From positions 1-35,008 of the forward strand of contig NZ_PPRD01000007.1 in assembly GCF_002902575.1 (NCBI RefSeq): 35,008 nucleotides of DNA, read 5' to 3'. The notes under the pieces are model-generated. The model was given only the letters and a program-made list of their open reading frames with translations. It had not been told where the DNA came from and ran no database searches. Source of the DNA: Staphylococcus croceilyticus. GTDB lineage: Bacteria; Bacillota; Bacilli; Staphylococcales; Staphylococcaceae. Made by a program: the position numbers and the translations under genes. This document shows, one piece after another, positions 1 to 8,899 of the stretch (its first letter is position 1; each line of letters opens with the position of its first letter).

Positions 1-180
1 GAGTAATACAATTTATGGTTATGAGAGTTAAAGATTATTTAAAAATTTAAGACATCATAGTGAAAAATATATTATTTTAAATAAAAATAGGAAATATAAC
101 CTCTATATATATAAGATAATAGTTTATAATTTCTTAATTTAACTGATAATTACTAAAAATTAAGTATAGGAGCAAAAGTT

Positions 181-1410
181 ATGAACCGTTTTTTAAAATA
201 CTTTATGATGTTATTGACTTTAGTTCTTATAGTGGTTCCTGTTATTTTTATTATCAATTTATATCATAGTTCAGAAGATGCTATGAAAGTTTCTTATAGT
301 AAAGACGATGCAAATCGAGAATCAAACTTAAGAAAAGGAAAAGTTGATCCATCTAAAGATGCTGTTTCAATTTTATTTTTAGGTATTGATGATAATGAAG
401 GCCGTAGAAAAAATGGTCAAACTACAGAACACTCAAGAACGGATTCAATGATTCTTTCAACCCTTAGTCCTCAAAAACATCAAATTAGATTACTAAGTAT
501 CCCCCGTGATACAATTAGTTATATTCCTAAGGTCGGCTATTACGATAAAGTCACTCATGCTCATGCCTATGGTGGTCCGATAGCTGCAATGGATTCTGTA
601 GAAGCAACATTAAACGTACCAGTTGACTACTACGTTCGAATTAATATGGATGCATTTGTTCAAGCAGTTGATGAGCTTGGTGGCATTTATTATGATGTAC
701 CTTATGATTTAAATGAACCTAACACAGATGACACTGGTAGAATTAAAATCAAAAAAGGTTACCAAAAACTTAATGGTGATGAAGCGTTAGCTGTAGCAAG
801 AACTCGTCATCATGACTCTGACCTTAAACGTGGCGAACGTCAAATGGATTTAATTAAACTTCTTTTCCAAAAAGCAAAAGATTTAAATTCATATAGTAAA
901 TTAGATGAATTAGTTCAAATCGTGGGTAAAAATGCGAAACATAACTTAACATCTCAAGAAATCAAAAGCCTCGCTTCTATGTATTTATCTGATGATATAG
1001 ACTTTAAAAAGTCTCAACTCAAAGGTAAAGATGATTACTTAGATGGTATCTATTACTATAATCCAAGCGTGGATAGTATCGCTAAATATTCAAATTTATT
1101 GCGTTCAGATTTAGGACTATCTAAAATAACAGATAAGAAAGAGTTTTTAGATGAACGTGTTATCAAGTATTATGGCTCACTAGTTCCATTAACACCGCTA
1201 GAGCAGTCTTTATTAAAAGATAATCAAAAAGATACAACTTCAAAAGATAATAATAAAGATGCAACAGATAATCAATCAAGCGATAATGAACAAAGCACCA
1301 CAAATAATACAAACCAATCGTCTTCGGATAATAACAACTCAGACGCTACGTATATCCCAGATCAATCAAATGAATTAGATAATAATAATCAAAACAATCA
1401 GTTATATTAA
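181..1410 (+). CDS. lcpB: LCP family (LytR-CpsA-Psr) cell-envelope glycopolymer ligase
   Basis: Membrane-anchored enzyme of the LytR-CpsA-Psr family, which moves wall teichoic acid or related polymers from the lipid carrier to peptidoglycan outside the membrane. The 409-residue protein has a short cytoplasmic start, one membrane helix (about residues 7-27), a linker and an LCP catalytic domain (about 80-235). The domain shows the family signatures RTDSMILSTL, LLSIPRDT and ARTRHHDSDLKRGERQ, whose Arg and Asp residues hold the lipid pyrophosphate. The last 60 residues are a low-complexity N/D/Q/S-rich tail. The ATG follows AGGAG (168-172) by 8 bases. The next gene starts 19 bases downstream, so the two are probably cotranscribed. 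Position near atl matches the S. aureus paralogue lcpB rather than msrR or lcpC; family call very sure, paralogue letter less so. Confidence 0.9.
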   Translation: MNRFLKYFMMLLTLVLIVVPVIFIINLYHSSEDAMKVSYSKDDANRESNLRKGKVDPSKDAVSILFLGIDDNEGRRKNGQTTEHSRTDSMILSTLSPQKHQIRLLSIPRDTISYIPKVGYYDKVTHAHAYGGPIAAMDSVEATLNVPVDYYVRINMDAFVQAVDELGGIYYDVPYDLNEPNTDDTGRIKIKKGYQKLNGDEALAVARTRHHDSDLKRGERQMDLIKLLFQKAKDLNSYSKLDELVQIVGKNAKHNLTSQEIKSLASMYLSDDIDFKKSQLKGKDDYLDGIYYYNPSVDSIAKYSNLLRSDLGLSKITDKKEFLDERVIKYYGSLVPLTPLEQSLLKDNQKDTTSKDNNKDATDNQSSDNEQSTTNNTNQSSSDNNNSDATYIPDQSNELDNNNQNNQLY

Positions 1411-1429
1411 GTTGAAAGGAGCACGTACA

Positions 1430-1900
1430 ATGTCACGTAAAACGTATGAAAAAGTTGCCAATATCAACGGGATGTTCAATGTTTTAGAACAGCAAATTAT
1501 TCATAGTAAAGATATGGCGTTATTTAGAAATGAATTCTTCTACGTTAATCATGAACATCGTGAGAACTATGAAGCTTTATTATTGTATTATGGTGATACG
1601 TCAGAGAACCCTGTTGTAAATGGTGCTTGTTATATCGTAGCTCTTCCAGATATTTTCAATAAAGTAGATGTATTTGAATCAGAGTTACCATTTTCTTGGG
1701 TATACAATGAGAACGGCATCACACAAACAATGCAAAATATTAGCATACCGCTTCAATATTTAATTGCTGCGGCTTTAGAAGTTACTGACGTCAACCTATT
1801 TAAACCTTCTGGCTTTACTATGGGAATGAACAACTGGAATATTGCACAACTTAGAATTTTCTGGCAATACTGTGCCATCGTGCGTCAAGAAGCTCTATAA
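1430..1900 (+). CDS. Conserved staphylococcal protein, DUF2538-like
   Basis: Protein of 156 residues of unknown function, resembling the DUF2538 proteins found next to lcpB in staphylococci. It is acidic and soluble, rich in aromatic residues, with no signal peptide or membrane helix and no catalytic motif I recognise. The reading frame is open from a TTG at 1412, but AAAGGAG (1415-1421) sits 8 bases before the ATG at 1430, so that ATG is taken as the start. It lies 19 bases after lcpB and is followed by a clear terminator, which suggests a two-gene transcript with the envelope ligase. Function cannot be inferred beyond this linkage. Confidence 0.85.
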   Translation: MSRKTYEKVANINGMFNVLEQQIIHSKDMALFRNEFFYVNHEHRENYEALLLYYGDTSENPVVNGACYIVALPDIFNKVDVFESELPFSWVYNENGITQTMQNISIPLQYLIAAALEVTDVNLFKPSGFTMGMNNWNIAQLRIFWQYCAIVRQEAL

Positions 1901-1918
1901 TCATACACATTTATGCTA

Positions 1919-1976
1919 TGAGCGAGCCGATGAAATCTATTAAATGACTATTGATTTCTGGTTCGCTCTATTTTTA
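1919..1976 (+). terminator. Rho-independent terminator of lcpB-DUF2538
   Basis: The arms GAGCGAGCC...GAAATC and GATTTC...GGTTCGCTC pair with one wobble and a small internal loop, followed by TTTTTA (1971-1976). It sits directly after the DUF2538-like gene and points in the same direction. Confidence 0.8.
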
Positions 1977-2053
1977 TACCTTTATTTAATATAGAATAAC
2001 TTTATATTTATATTCATCTTGTCTAATACTATTTTTTAAAGGAGAACTAAGCA

Positions 2054-2482
2054 ATGTTTGAGATTGTAAAAAATAAAGATATGTTATCAGCCTGCTTTGC
2101 AATTAGAAAAGAAGTATTTGTTAAAGAACAAGGTGTTCCTCTGGAAAACGAACTCGATGAATTTGAAGAACAATCTACTCACATCATTGGTTATGATCAA
2201 GAGCACCAACCATTTGCTTGTGCACGGTTTCGACCTTATGAAGATGTTGTTAAAATAGAACGTGTGGCCATCTTAAAACCATATCGTAAATATGGCTATG
2301 GTCATGGTCTAATGACTGCTATAGAGCACTTTGCCAAAGAACAAGGACATCAACATCTTGTTTTAAATGCTCAAACACAAGCTCAAGGTTTTTACGAAAG
2401 ATTAGGTTACACGCCTACAGGTGAGATATTTTTAGAAGAAAATATTGAACATATTAAAATGTATAAAATAGCTAATCTTTAA
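2054..2482 (+). CDS. GNAT family N-acetyltransferase
   Basis: Single-domain acetyltransferase of 142 residues that would move an acetyl group from acetyl-CoA to an unknown amine. The CoA-loop signature is RKYGYGHGL, preceded by the usual strand KIERVAILKPY; the C-terminal LNAQTQAQGFYERLGY is the typical GNAT beta5-alpha4 segment. The N-terminal stretch IRKEVFVKEQGVP resembles the ElaA/YjcF-like subgroup. AAAGGAG (2038-2044) is 9 bases before the ATG. It is separated from the upstream unit by a terminator and from atl by about 290 bases, so it is probably monocistronic. Substrate unknown. Confidence 0.87.
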   Translation: MFEIVKNKDMLSACFAIRKEVFVKEQGVPLENELDEFEEQSTHIIGYDQEHQPFACARFRPYEDVVKIERVAILKPYRKYGYGHGLMTAIEHFAKEQGHQHLVLNAQTQAQGFYERLGYTPTGEIFLEENIEHIKMYKIANL

Positions 2483-2773
2483 TTCTACTTATAATAAGTA
2501 AATACTTAAATTTGTCTATTAACGTTCAACAAAACAAAAGTATCAATGGAAAATAAATATATCTCTAAAGATAATTAAAATTTAAACTGTTTAGTATTTT
2601 ATTCTCAGCTTTTTAGCTACCGTTAGCATAATTATCTTTAGCTAAAAATTAAAAGAAAAATTAAAGTTAGTTTACAATATAGTTAAATTAATTATTAACA
2701 AACGAATAATTATTATAATGGTGGAGTAGTAAAAATTATTCGGAGTAAAAAGAAATTTGTGAGGAGTAGAAAA
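2483..2773 (+). promoter_or_regulatory. atl upstream region with nested inverted repeats and a -10 box
   Basis: This 291-base gap carries three perfect inverted repeats: a 12-base pair (2565-2576 with 2630-2641), a 9-base pair (2610-2618 with 2640-2648), and a 9-base pair (2703-2711 with 2734-2742). The last one brackets a consensus TATAAT at 2714-2719, which has no good -35 box. TTTACA at 2671-2676 with TATTAA at 2693-2698 is a weaker alternative promoter. The ribosome site GAGGAG is at 2761-2766. The repeats may be operators, for instance for the MarR-type regulator encoded beyond atl, or RNA structures in a long leader; neither is proven by sequence. Confidence 0.5.
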
Positions 2774-5700
2774 ATGACGAAAAAATTCAACCTAAAATTG
2801 CCTTCAATGATTGCAATCACTCTATTTGGTGCTGCATTTACATCACACCAAGCTCATGCAGCTGAAAACAATCAAACTAATGCTGATGCTAAAAATGTAG
2901 TCGACGATCAACATCAATTAAAAGGTGCTACGCAAGCAAAACAACAAGTAACACAGTCAACTCAAAATATTTCTGGCGTTCAAGCTTATCACAATCCATC
3001 AGAAGTAAAAGCTAACACTTCTTCTAATATTCGTACATATGATGCTAACTTAGATAATTTACATAATTCAAATAGCCAATCTAAGGCCCAAAACAATACT
3101 AGTGTTGTATCTTCAAGCAATACAAATGTGAACAAAGCAACAGCTAATAATAATGATACAACTCATAAAACAAGTAATGCACAAGCATCAAACGCTACTC
3201 AAGCAAATGGCGCTCAACAATTAAATTCAAATGCAAATAATAGTACACAAACTGCATCACAACAGAAAAATCAAGTTGCATCTAAACAACAAAATACAAT
3301 TAATAATCAAAATGTGGCGCCACAAAGTAGTAACGCATCACAATCTGATAAAACAATTACAACTCAAAATACAAATAACAACAAACAACAATCAGTTGTT
3401 ACTAACGTGAATCAAGACACTCAAAAACAAGCTGCATCTAAACAACAAAATACAATTAATAATCAAAATGTGGCGCCACAAAGTAGTAACGCATCACAAT
3501 CTAATAAGACAACTACAACTCAAAATACAAATAACAACAAACAACAATCAGTTGTTACTAACGTGAATCAAGACACTCAAGAACAAGCTGTTGCAAAAGC
3601 TAACAAAGCTGCACAAGCACAACCTAAAGCTCAAGCGTCTACTACATCAAAGTTAAATAATAGTGTCAACAAAACTCAAGACAATACACAAACAACTAAT
3701 GTTCAAAAAGCAACTGCTAATTCAACAGCAAATGTGAAAAACGCAACTGCTACACAAAATAATAAGCAAATTAATTCAAGTAAAGTACCAACTACTAATA
3801 ACACAGTAGCAACACAATCTAAACAATCCAATCCTACAACTAACGCACAAACACAAAATAATACAACTAAAAATGTAACGACTTATGCTCAACCAACAGC
3901 TGGTGAATCAGCTGTTAGATCTGTAGGTGGTAAAGGTGGCCCTGCTACCAATGTTCGTGCTGTACAACGCTATGCAGCTACTTCATCATTACCTAAATAT
4001 AAACCTCAAGTGAGTTCATCAATTAACAATTATATACGTTCTCACAATTTACAAGCGCCAAGAATTGAAGAAGATTATACATCTTATTTCCCTCAATATG
4101 GCTATCGTAACGGCGTAGGTAATCCTGAAGGAATTGTCGTACATGATACTGCTAATGATAACTCTACTATCGAAGGCGAAATCAATTATATGAAGAATAA
4201 CTATCAGACTGCCTTTGTACACGCTTTTGTCGATGGCAATCGTATCATTGAAACAGCGCCAACAGATTACTTATCTTGGGGTGCAGGTCCACAAGGTAAC
4301 GAACGCTTCATCAACGTTGAAATCGTGCATACCCATGACTATGGTTCGTTCGCACGTTCAATGAATAACTATGCGGATTACGCAGCTACTCAGTTACAAT
4401 ATTATGATTTACAACCAAATAGCGCTGAATATGATGGTCAAGGTACTGTATGGACTCATTACACTATTAGTCGTTACTTAGGTGGTACTGACCATTCAGA
4501 TCCACACGCATACTTCCAAGCGCATAACTATAGTTATGATGAATTGTACGATTTAATTAATGAGAAATATTTAATTAAAACTGGACAAGTAGCGCCTTGG
4601 GGCACAACATCAAATAACAATTCAGGTACTAATAACAACAATAGTAATAAAGGAAATAACAGTTCAAACACTGCTAAAAATGATAAGTTAACTGTTAAAC
4701 CAACTACTGGCTTAGCTCAAATCAATACGGATAATAGTGGTGTTTACACTACTGTTTACGATGATAAAGGAAAAGCTACTGACCAAGTTCATAACACATT
4801 ATCAGTTACTAAATCAGCTCAATTAGGTTCAGATAAATATTACTTACTTTCTGATTATAATAGTGGCAAAACATACGGCTGGGTTAAACAAAACGAAACA
4901 ACTTACAATACTGTTAAATCTCCAGTAAAAGTTAACCAATCTTATACTATTAAACTTGGTTCAACTTTATATACAGTACCTTGGGGTAATTACAATCAAA
5001 AAGCTGGCACTGTGTCTAAATCAAATACTGAACCATTTAAAGCAACTAAATCTCAACAAGTAGGAACAGCTACTTATTTATATGGTTCAGTTAATGGACA
5101 AAATGGTTGGATAAGTAAATATTACTTAAGACCTTATTCAGCACCTAAAACAAATGTATTGAAAGTTTCAGACTTAAAAAATACACTTGGCCAAGTTTCA
5201 ACTAATAGTAAAGGTGCATACACAACAGTTTACGATAAAACGGCTAAAGCAAATCCTGAACTTAACGATAATACGTATCGCATCACTAAAAAAGCTAATT
5301 TAAATAATCAAGATTTTTATTTAATTTCAGATTACAATAGTGGTCAATTGCGTGGATGGGTACCATCATCAGATATTTCTGTGAAGACAGCTACACCTAC
5401 TAAAACAGATGTCACTTCTTATAAATTAAATAAGAATGCAAATGTGTATAGTACGCCTTGGGGCAGCAAAAAACAAATCAAATCGACTACTACTAAAAGC
5501 AATCAAGAACTAAGATCAATAAATACAGTTCAAATTGGTAAAGATACGTACCTTCATGGTGTAGTTAATAATGTATGGGGTTGGGTTAATGCTAATGATG
5601 TAGCTAAACCTCGTATTAACGCTAAATTTGCTGCAGCTACTAAAAAACCTGCTACAACGCAAACTGTATCTAGTATGGCACAAGTGAATGCTAATAACGA

Positions 5701-7063
5701 TGGCATCCGTGCTACTGTTTACGATAAAAATGGTAAAAATGCAGCAAAATACGCTAATAAAACTTATAAAGTAACTAAAGAAAGAACTATAGATGATAAC
5801 ACTTACGTTCTATTACAAAATCCAACTCAAAATACACCTTTAGGTTGGTTCAACGTTAAAGACTTAAATGTTCAATCATTAAGTAATGAACAAAAAGTTT
5901 CTGGTACTTATACTGTTAATAAAGCAAATAACGGACTTTATTCAGTGGCTTGGGGTACACCACAACAACGTTTAGATAATAAAAATTTAGCAAATCAAAC
6001 ATTCAAAGTTTCAAAAGCTGCCACTATTGGTAATACAACTTATTACTATGGTACAGTAAATGGCAAAACAGGTTGGATTGCGCAAAATGATTTAACGGCT
6101 GACACTGCGGTTGATAATGCTGAAGATTATAATGATGATTTCATTATTGATAGTACGAATAGTTTTTACTATGACTCCCCTTCTTCAGCAAAAGCTTATG
6201 CTTTAAAACCATATAATGAACAAAATTTCCATGTGACTAAACGTAAAGTCGTTAATGGCAAAACTTGGTACTATGGTAAATTAAGTAATGGAAAATATGT
6301 ATGGATTAAAGATACAGATTTGAAAAAACAATTAGTTAAAAGTTCAAAATCATATCAAACATTAAGCCAAGCTGTAGCGAAACAACAAAATGCTTATGGG
6401 GCAAAACCACAAGTTCAACGTAATGGATATGGATGGTCAAACGCTTCAGCTAGTGAAATTAAAAATGCGATGAACCCTGATACATTATCTAAAGATAATA
6501 CACATAAATACCAATTCTTACGTTTAGATCGTCCACAAAACTTATCAGTAGCAAGCATGAACACGCTACTTAAAGGTAAAGGTGTGCTTGAAAATCAAGG
6601 TCAAGCATTTAGTGACGCAGCTAAAGCAGCAGGAATTAATGAAATTTACTTAATTGCTCATGCTTTAATTGAAACTGGAAACGGTCAATCACAATTAGCT
6701 AACGGTGGCGATGTAGTAAATAATAAAGTTACTACTAACAATGCTAATAAATACTATAATGTATTTGGTATTGCAGCTTATGATAGCAATCCTATTGCAA
6801 GTGGTATCAATTATGCTAAAAGTGCTGGATGGAACTCAGTATCTAAAGCCATCATCGGTGGTGCTAAGTTCATCGGTCAAGACTATATTAAAGCTGGTCA
6901 AAATACGCTTTATAAAATGCGTTGGAATCCTGATCATCCAGGTACACACCAATATGCAACTGATATTAATTGGGCAAACCTTAACGCTGAAATCTTAAAA
7001 TCGTTTTACGATAAAATCAAAACAGTAGGCAAATATTTCGAAATAACAAGCTATATTAAATAA
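2774..7063 (+). CDS. atl: Bifunctional autolysin Atl (amidase / glucosaminidase precursor)
   Basis: Major autolysin precursor, exported and cut into an N-acetylmuramoyl-L-alanine amidase and an endo-beta-N-acetylglucosaminidase that separate daughter cells. Numbering is from the ATG at 2774, 7 bases after GAGGAG; the frame also runs back to a GTG at 2759. Order: signal peptide 1-29 ending AHA-A; N/Q/T-rich propeptide to about 400 with a 52-residue tandem duplication; amidase about 430-600; three double GW cell-wall repeats about 640-1115, plus one more SH3-like module to 1190; glucosaminidase about 1200-1429. Amidase zinc ligands H457, H562, D576 and catalytic E516 and H574 are all present, with the spacing I recall for S. 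aureus AmiA. The probable glucosaminidase acid is E1300 in HALIETGNG. The gene is intact. Confidence 0.97.
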   Translation: MTKKFNLKLPSMIAITLFGAAFTSHQAHAAENNQTNADAKNVVDDQHQLKGATQAKQQVTQSTQNISGVQAYHNPSEVKANTSSNIRTYDANLDNLHNSNSQSKAQNNTSVVSSSNTNVNKATANNNDTTHKTSNAQASNATQANGAQQLNSNANNSTQTASQQKNQVASKQQNTINNQNVAPQSSNASQSDKTITTQNTNNNKQQSVVTNVNQDTQKQAASKQQNTINNQNVAPQSSNASQSNKTTTTQNTNNNKQQSVVTNVNQDTQEQAVAKANKAAQAQPKAQASTTSKLNNSVNKTQDNTQTTNVQKATANSTANVKNATATQNNKQINSSKVPTTNNTVATQSKQSNPTTNAQTQNNTTKNVTTYAQPTAGESAVRSVGGKGGPATNVRAVQRYAATSSLPKYKPQVSSSINNYIRSHNLQAPRIEEDYTSYFPQYGYRNGVGNPEGIVVHDTANDNSTIEGEINYMKNNYQTAFVHAFVDGNRIIETAPTDYLSWGAGPQGNERFINVEIVHTHDYGSFARSMNNYADYAATQLQYYDLQPNSAEYDGQGTVWTHYTISRYLGGTDHSDPHAYFQAHNYSYDELYDLINEKYLIKTGQVAPWGTTSNNNSGTNNNNSNKGNNSSNTAKNDKLTVKPTTGLAQINTDNSGVYTTVYDDKGKATDQVHNTLSVTKSAQLGSDKYYLLSDYNSGKTYGWVKQNETTYNTVKSPVKVNQSYTIKLGSTLYTVPWGNYNQKAGTVSKSNTEPFKATKSQQVGTATYLYGSVNGQNGWISKYYLRPYSAPKTNVLKVSDLKNTLGQVSTNSKGAYTTVYDKTAKANPELNDNTYRITKKANLNNQDFYLISDYNSGQLRGWVPSSDISVKTATPTKTDVTSYKLNKNANVYSTPWGSKKQIKSTTTKSNQELRSINTVQIGKDTYLHGVVNNVWGWVNANDVAKPRINAKFAAATKKPATTQTVSSMAQVNANNDGIRATVYDKNGKNAAKYANKTYKVTKERTIDDNTYVLLQNPTQNTPLGWFNVKDLNVQSLSNEQKVSGTYTVNKANNGLYSVAWGTPQQRLDNKNLANQTFKVSKAATIGNTTYYYGTVNGKTGWIAQNDLTADTAVDNAEDYNDDFIIDSTNSFYYDSPSSAKAYALKPYNEQNFHVTKRKVVNGKTWYYGKLSNGKYVWIKDTDLKKQLVKSSKSYQTLSQAVAKQQNAYGAKPQVQRNGYGWSNASASEIKNAMNPDTLSKDNTHKYQFLRLDRPQNLSVASMNTLLKGKGVLENQGQAFSDAAKAAGINEIYLIAHALIETGNGQSQLANGGDVVNNKVTTNNANKYYNVFGIAAYDSNPIASGINYAKSAGWNSVSKAIIGGAKFIGQDYIKAGQNTLYKMRWNPDHPGTHQYATDINWANLNAEILKSFYDKIKTVGKYFEITSYIK
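3278..3589 (+). repeat. 156-bp tandem duplication in the atl propeptide region
   Basis: Two adjacent 156-base copies (3278-3433 and 3434-3589) differ at only four positions and encode two 52-residue units starting ASKQQNTINNQN. The length is a multiple of three, so the frame is kept. It lies in the low-complexity propeptide, where length variation is tolerated. The near identity of the copies indicates a recent duplication and a likely site of strain-to-strain length change. Confidence 0.95.
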
Positions 7064-7078
7064 AAATTTAAATTAAAA

Positions 7079-7122
7079 ACAGAAGAGGTCGCGTTCAAAA
7101 TGCAACGCCCCTCTTCTGTTTT
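7079..7122 (+). terminator. atl terminator
   Basis: A stem ACAGAAGAGG..CGTT paired with AACG..CCTCTTCTGT around a small loop, followed by TTTT, begins 16 bases after the atl stop codon. Confidence 0.85.
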
Positions 7123-7136
7123 CTCTATACTAAAAT

Positions 7137-7182
7137 AACCCTATGTCATCTTGTTTGTTTAAAAGAGTGATGACATAGGGTT
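7137..7182 (-). terminator. Terminator of the convergent MarR-type gene
   Basis: A perfect 14-base inverted repeat, AACCCTATGTCATC (7137-7150) with GATGACATAGGGTT (7169-7182), lies 6 bases beyond the stop of the minus-strand regulator. Read on the minus strand it is followed by ATTTTAG. The plus side is also T-rich, so it may act in both directions as a second barrier behind atl. Confidence 0.75.
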
Positions 7183-7187
7183 TCATT

Positions 7188-7607
7188 TTAAAAATATATA
7201 TGACGACTATTTAATTTATTCAATAATGAGTTTAAATTTTCAATTTCTTTTTTTGATAAACATTGGCATCGTGCTTCAATTAATTCATATCTTGCAGTAT
7301 TAATTTGCTTAATTAATTCACGTGCTTCTTCTGTTAAACATAATTCTTTACAACGCAAATCCTCATGTGATTGTTGGCTTGTAATATAGCCTTTATAAAC
7401 CAATTTCTTAATCCATCGTGAAACAATGGATTGTTCTCTACTAATCTTCATAGTTAAATCATATTGAGATAAGCGATCATAATTATATAATATTCTCAAT
7501 AATTCTAACTGGTCATTAGTAATATCTGTCCGTTGTCCAAAGCGTCTATTTACTAAATTAAGATCATTATTCGTTAACGTGATAAGTTTTTCTAGTTGAT
7601 TGTACAT
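7188..7607 (-). CDS. atlR: MarR-family winged-helix regulator, probable AtlR
   Basis: Small DNA-binding protein of 139 residues. The middle (about 28-100) has the MarR winged helix-turn-helix: TNDQLELLRILYNYDRLSQ, then ISREQSIVSRWIKKLVYKG as the recognition helix, and a wing with EDLRCKELCLTEEAR. The flanking N- and C-terminal helices would form the dimer interface. There is no ligand pocket I can define. It is convergent with atl, and in S. aureus the gene at this place has been described as a repressor of atl; that link is knowledge-based, not shown here. The ribosome site GGAG precedes the ATG and a good promoter lies at 7640-7668. Alternative: a MarR regulator of another target. Confidence 0.8.
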   Translation of the reverse strand: MYNQLEKLITLTNNDLNLVNRRFGQRTDITNDQLELLRILYNYDRLSQYDLTMKISREQSIVSRWIKKLVYKGYITSQQSHEDLRCKELCLTEEARELIKQINTARYELIEARCQCLSKKEIENLNSLLNKLNSRHIYF

Positions 7608-7639
7608 AGCTGTTCTACTCCACTTTTGTAATTGTAATT

Positions 7640-7668
7640 ATTATAAAATTTATTCTATCATTATACAA
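7640..7668 (-). promoter_or_regulatory. Promoter of atlR
   Basis: On the minus strand TTGTAT (plus 7663-7668) and TATAAT (plus 7640-7645) are separated by exactly 17 bases, about 32 bases upstream of the start codon. It reads away from the divergent acyltransferase gene. Confidence 0.65.
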
Positions 7669-7760
7669 TACTATTCAACAAATTGCCTAAATTTGTTGCA
7701 TTATTATATTATTTTATACTAAGTTATATACAGTTAGCATTTAATAAAGGAGCACATCGT

Positions 7761-8768
7761 ATGCCTATAAATAAAGATAGAGACTACTTTTTCGATAATG
7801 CACGTGCCGTACTAATACTTTTAGTCGTATTAGGTCATATGATTCAGCCTTATACTTCTGAGAGTAAATATATGTTAGCTTTGTATCTTGTGATTTATAG
7901 TTTCCATATGCCAACATTTTTATTTATCTCCGGATACTTCGCAAAGCATTTAGATAAACCCCATTATTTAGAGAATGTCGCTAAAAAATTGCTTGCGCCT
8001 TACGCTATTTTTTATGCGTTCTTCTCAATATATTATTTTATAACTGGAAAAAGTGATACCATTCAAATGGATCCATTCAATCCTGTATTTGCTTTATGGT
8101 TCTTACTAACACTCTTCTTTTTCCATGTTATTTTAGTTATTATTCGTCGTTATAATCCAATGATTATCTTGCCTATTGCTATCATTGTCTCAGTTTTAGC
8201 AGGCTTTTCAGATAATGTGGACGGCTATTTAAGTGTTTCACGCACGATAGTGTTCTTCCCTGTTTTCTATATTGGCTATTTAATGACGAAATCTCAGACC
8301 CAAATTTTCAGGAATAAGAAATTAAGTATTGTATCAATATGCGTTCTTATTGCTTTCTTTATTGGTTACTATATTCATCCCATTAACGGTGATTGGCTAT
8401 TAGGCAGTAGTCCCTACACCTCTCTCGAGAATCACAATCAAAGCGTTTATAGTCCATTGAAACGTTTAATGCATTACATCATTATCTTTGTAACAATGTT
8501 TGCATTCCTGAATTTAATGAGCAACCATCAACGGTTTTATACTTATATTGGGCCACGCACAATGTATATCTACCTATTGCATGGACTCGTGATTGGCGTA
8601 GTACGAGGATTCAAGCTATATCCATTTTACGACTCTATTTCAATATTGACCTATATTTATTTAATTGGGACTTCAATGTTGATTGTTTACATTCTTTCAA
8701 GTGATTTTGTTTGTAAATGGACCAATCCCGTCATTAATCTTAAGAAACCATCCCAATTTAAGCTTTAA
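7761..8768 (+). CDS. Membrane acyltransferase, acyltransferase-3 family
   Basis: Integral membrane protein of 335 residues of the acyltransferase-3 (OafA/WecH-like) family, which O-acetylates or O-succinylates polysaccharides and other surface molecules. It opens with the family hallmark RDYFFDNARAVLILLVVLGHM, containing the conserved Arg and catalytic His, and continues with about ten hydrophobic helices and FHMPTFLFISGYF. The open frame extends upstream to 7683, but AAAGGAG (7746-7752) is 8 bases before the ATG at 7761. It carries no SGNH hydrolase domain. The substrate is unknown; location among envelope genes suggests a wall polymer. It is transcribed alone or reads into the following leader. 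Confidence 0.88.
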   Translation: MPINKDRDYFFDNARAVLILLVVLGHMIQPYTSESKYMLALYLVIYSFHMPTFLFISGYFAKHLDKPHYLENVAKKLLAPYAIFYAFFSIYYFITGKSDTIQMDPFNPVFALWFLLTLFFFHVILVIIRRYNPMIILPIAIIVSVLAGFSDNVDGYLSVSRTIVFFPVFYIGYLMTKSQTQIFRNKKLSIVSICVLIAFFIGYYIHPINGDWLLGSSPYTSLENHNQSVYSPLKRLMHYIIIFVTMFAFLNLMSNHQRFYTYIGPRTMYIYLLHGLVIGVVRGFKLYPFYDSISILTYIYLIGTSMLIVYILSSDFVCKWTNPVINLKKPSQFKL

Positions 8769-8796
8769 TTTTTTGAAAATGAAAAACAACGCACGG

Positions 8797-8887
8797 ATAC
8801 CAAATTATAGTATTAAAATATGTTATTATTAGATTATTCTAAAAAATCTATAGTGACATATAAGAAGACTATAGTTTGGTATTTTTT
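8797..8887 (+). promoter_or_regulatory. Terminator / attenuator-like leader before the aminotransferase gene
   Basis: ATACCAAATTATAG (8797-8810) pairs over 14 positions, one of them G-U, with CTATAGTTTGGTAT (8869-8882), and six T follow (8882-8887) directly against the ribosome site GAGGTG (8888-8893). Inside the 58-base loop, CTATAGT (8848-8854) pairs perfectly with ACTATAG (8868-8874), which would remove most of the terminator's 3' arm; a further TAGATT/AATCTA hairpin lies at 8830-8850. It can be read as the terminator of the acyltransferase gene or as a leader with two exclusive folds. Confidence 0.55.
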
Positions 8888-8899
8888 GAGGTGTAAAAC

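Noticed and set aside
3-50. Short plus-strand frame running in from the left edge, ending at a TAA at 48-50
   Set aside because: Only about 15 codons are visible and no family could be matched; it may be chance in AT-rich DNA.
6741-6998. 85-codon plus frame inside the atl glucosaminidase region
   Set aside because: Out-of-frame shadow of a well supported domain, with no ribosome site.
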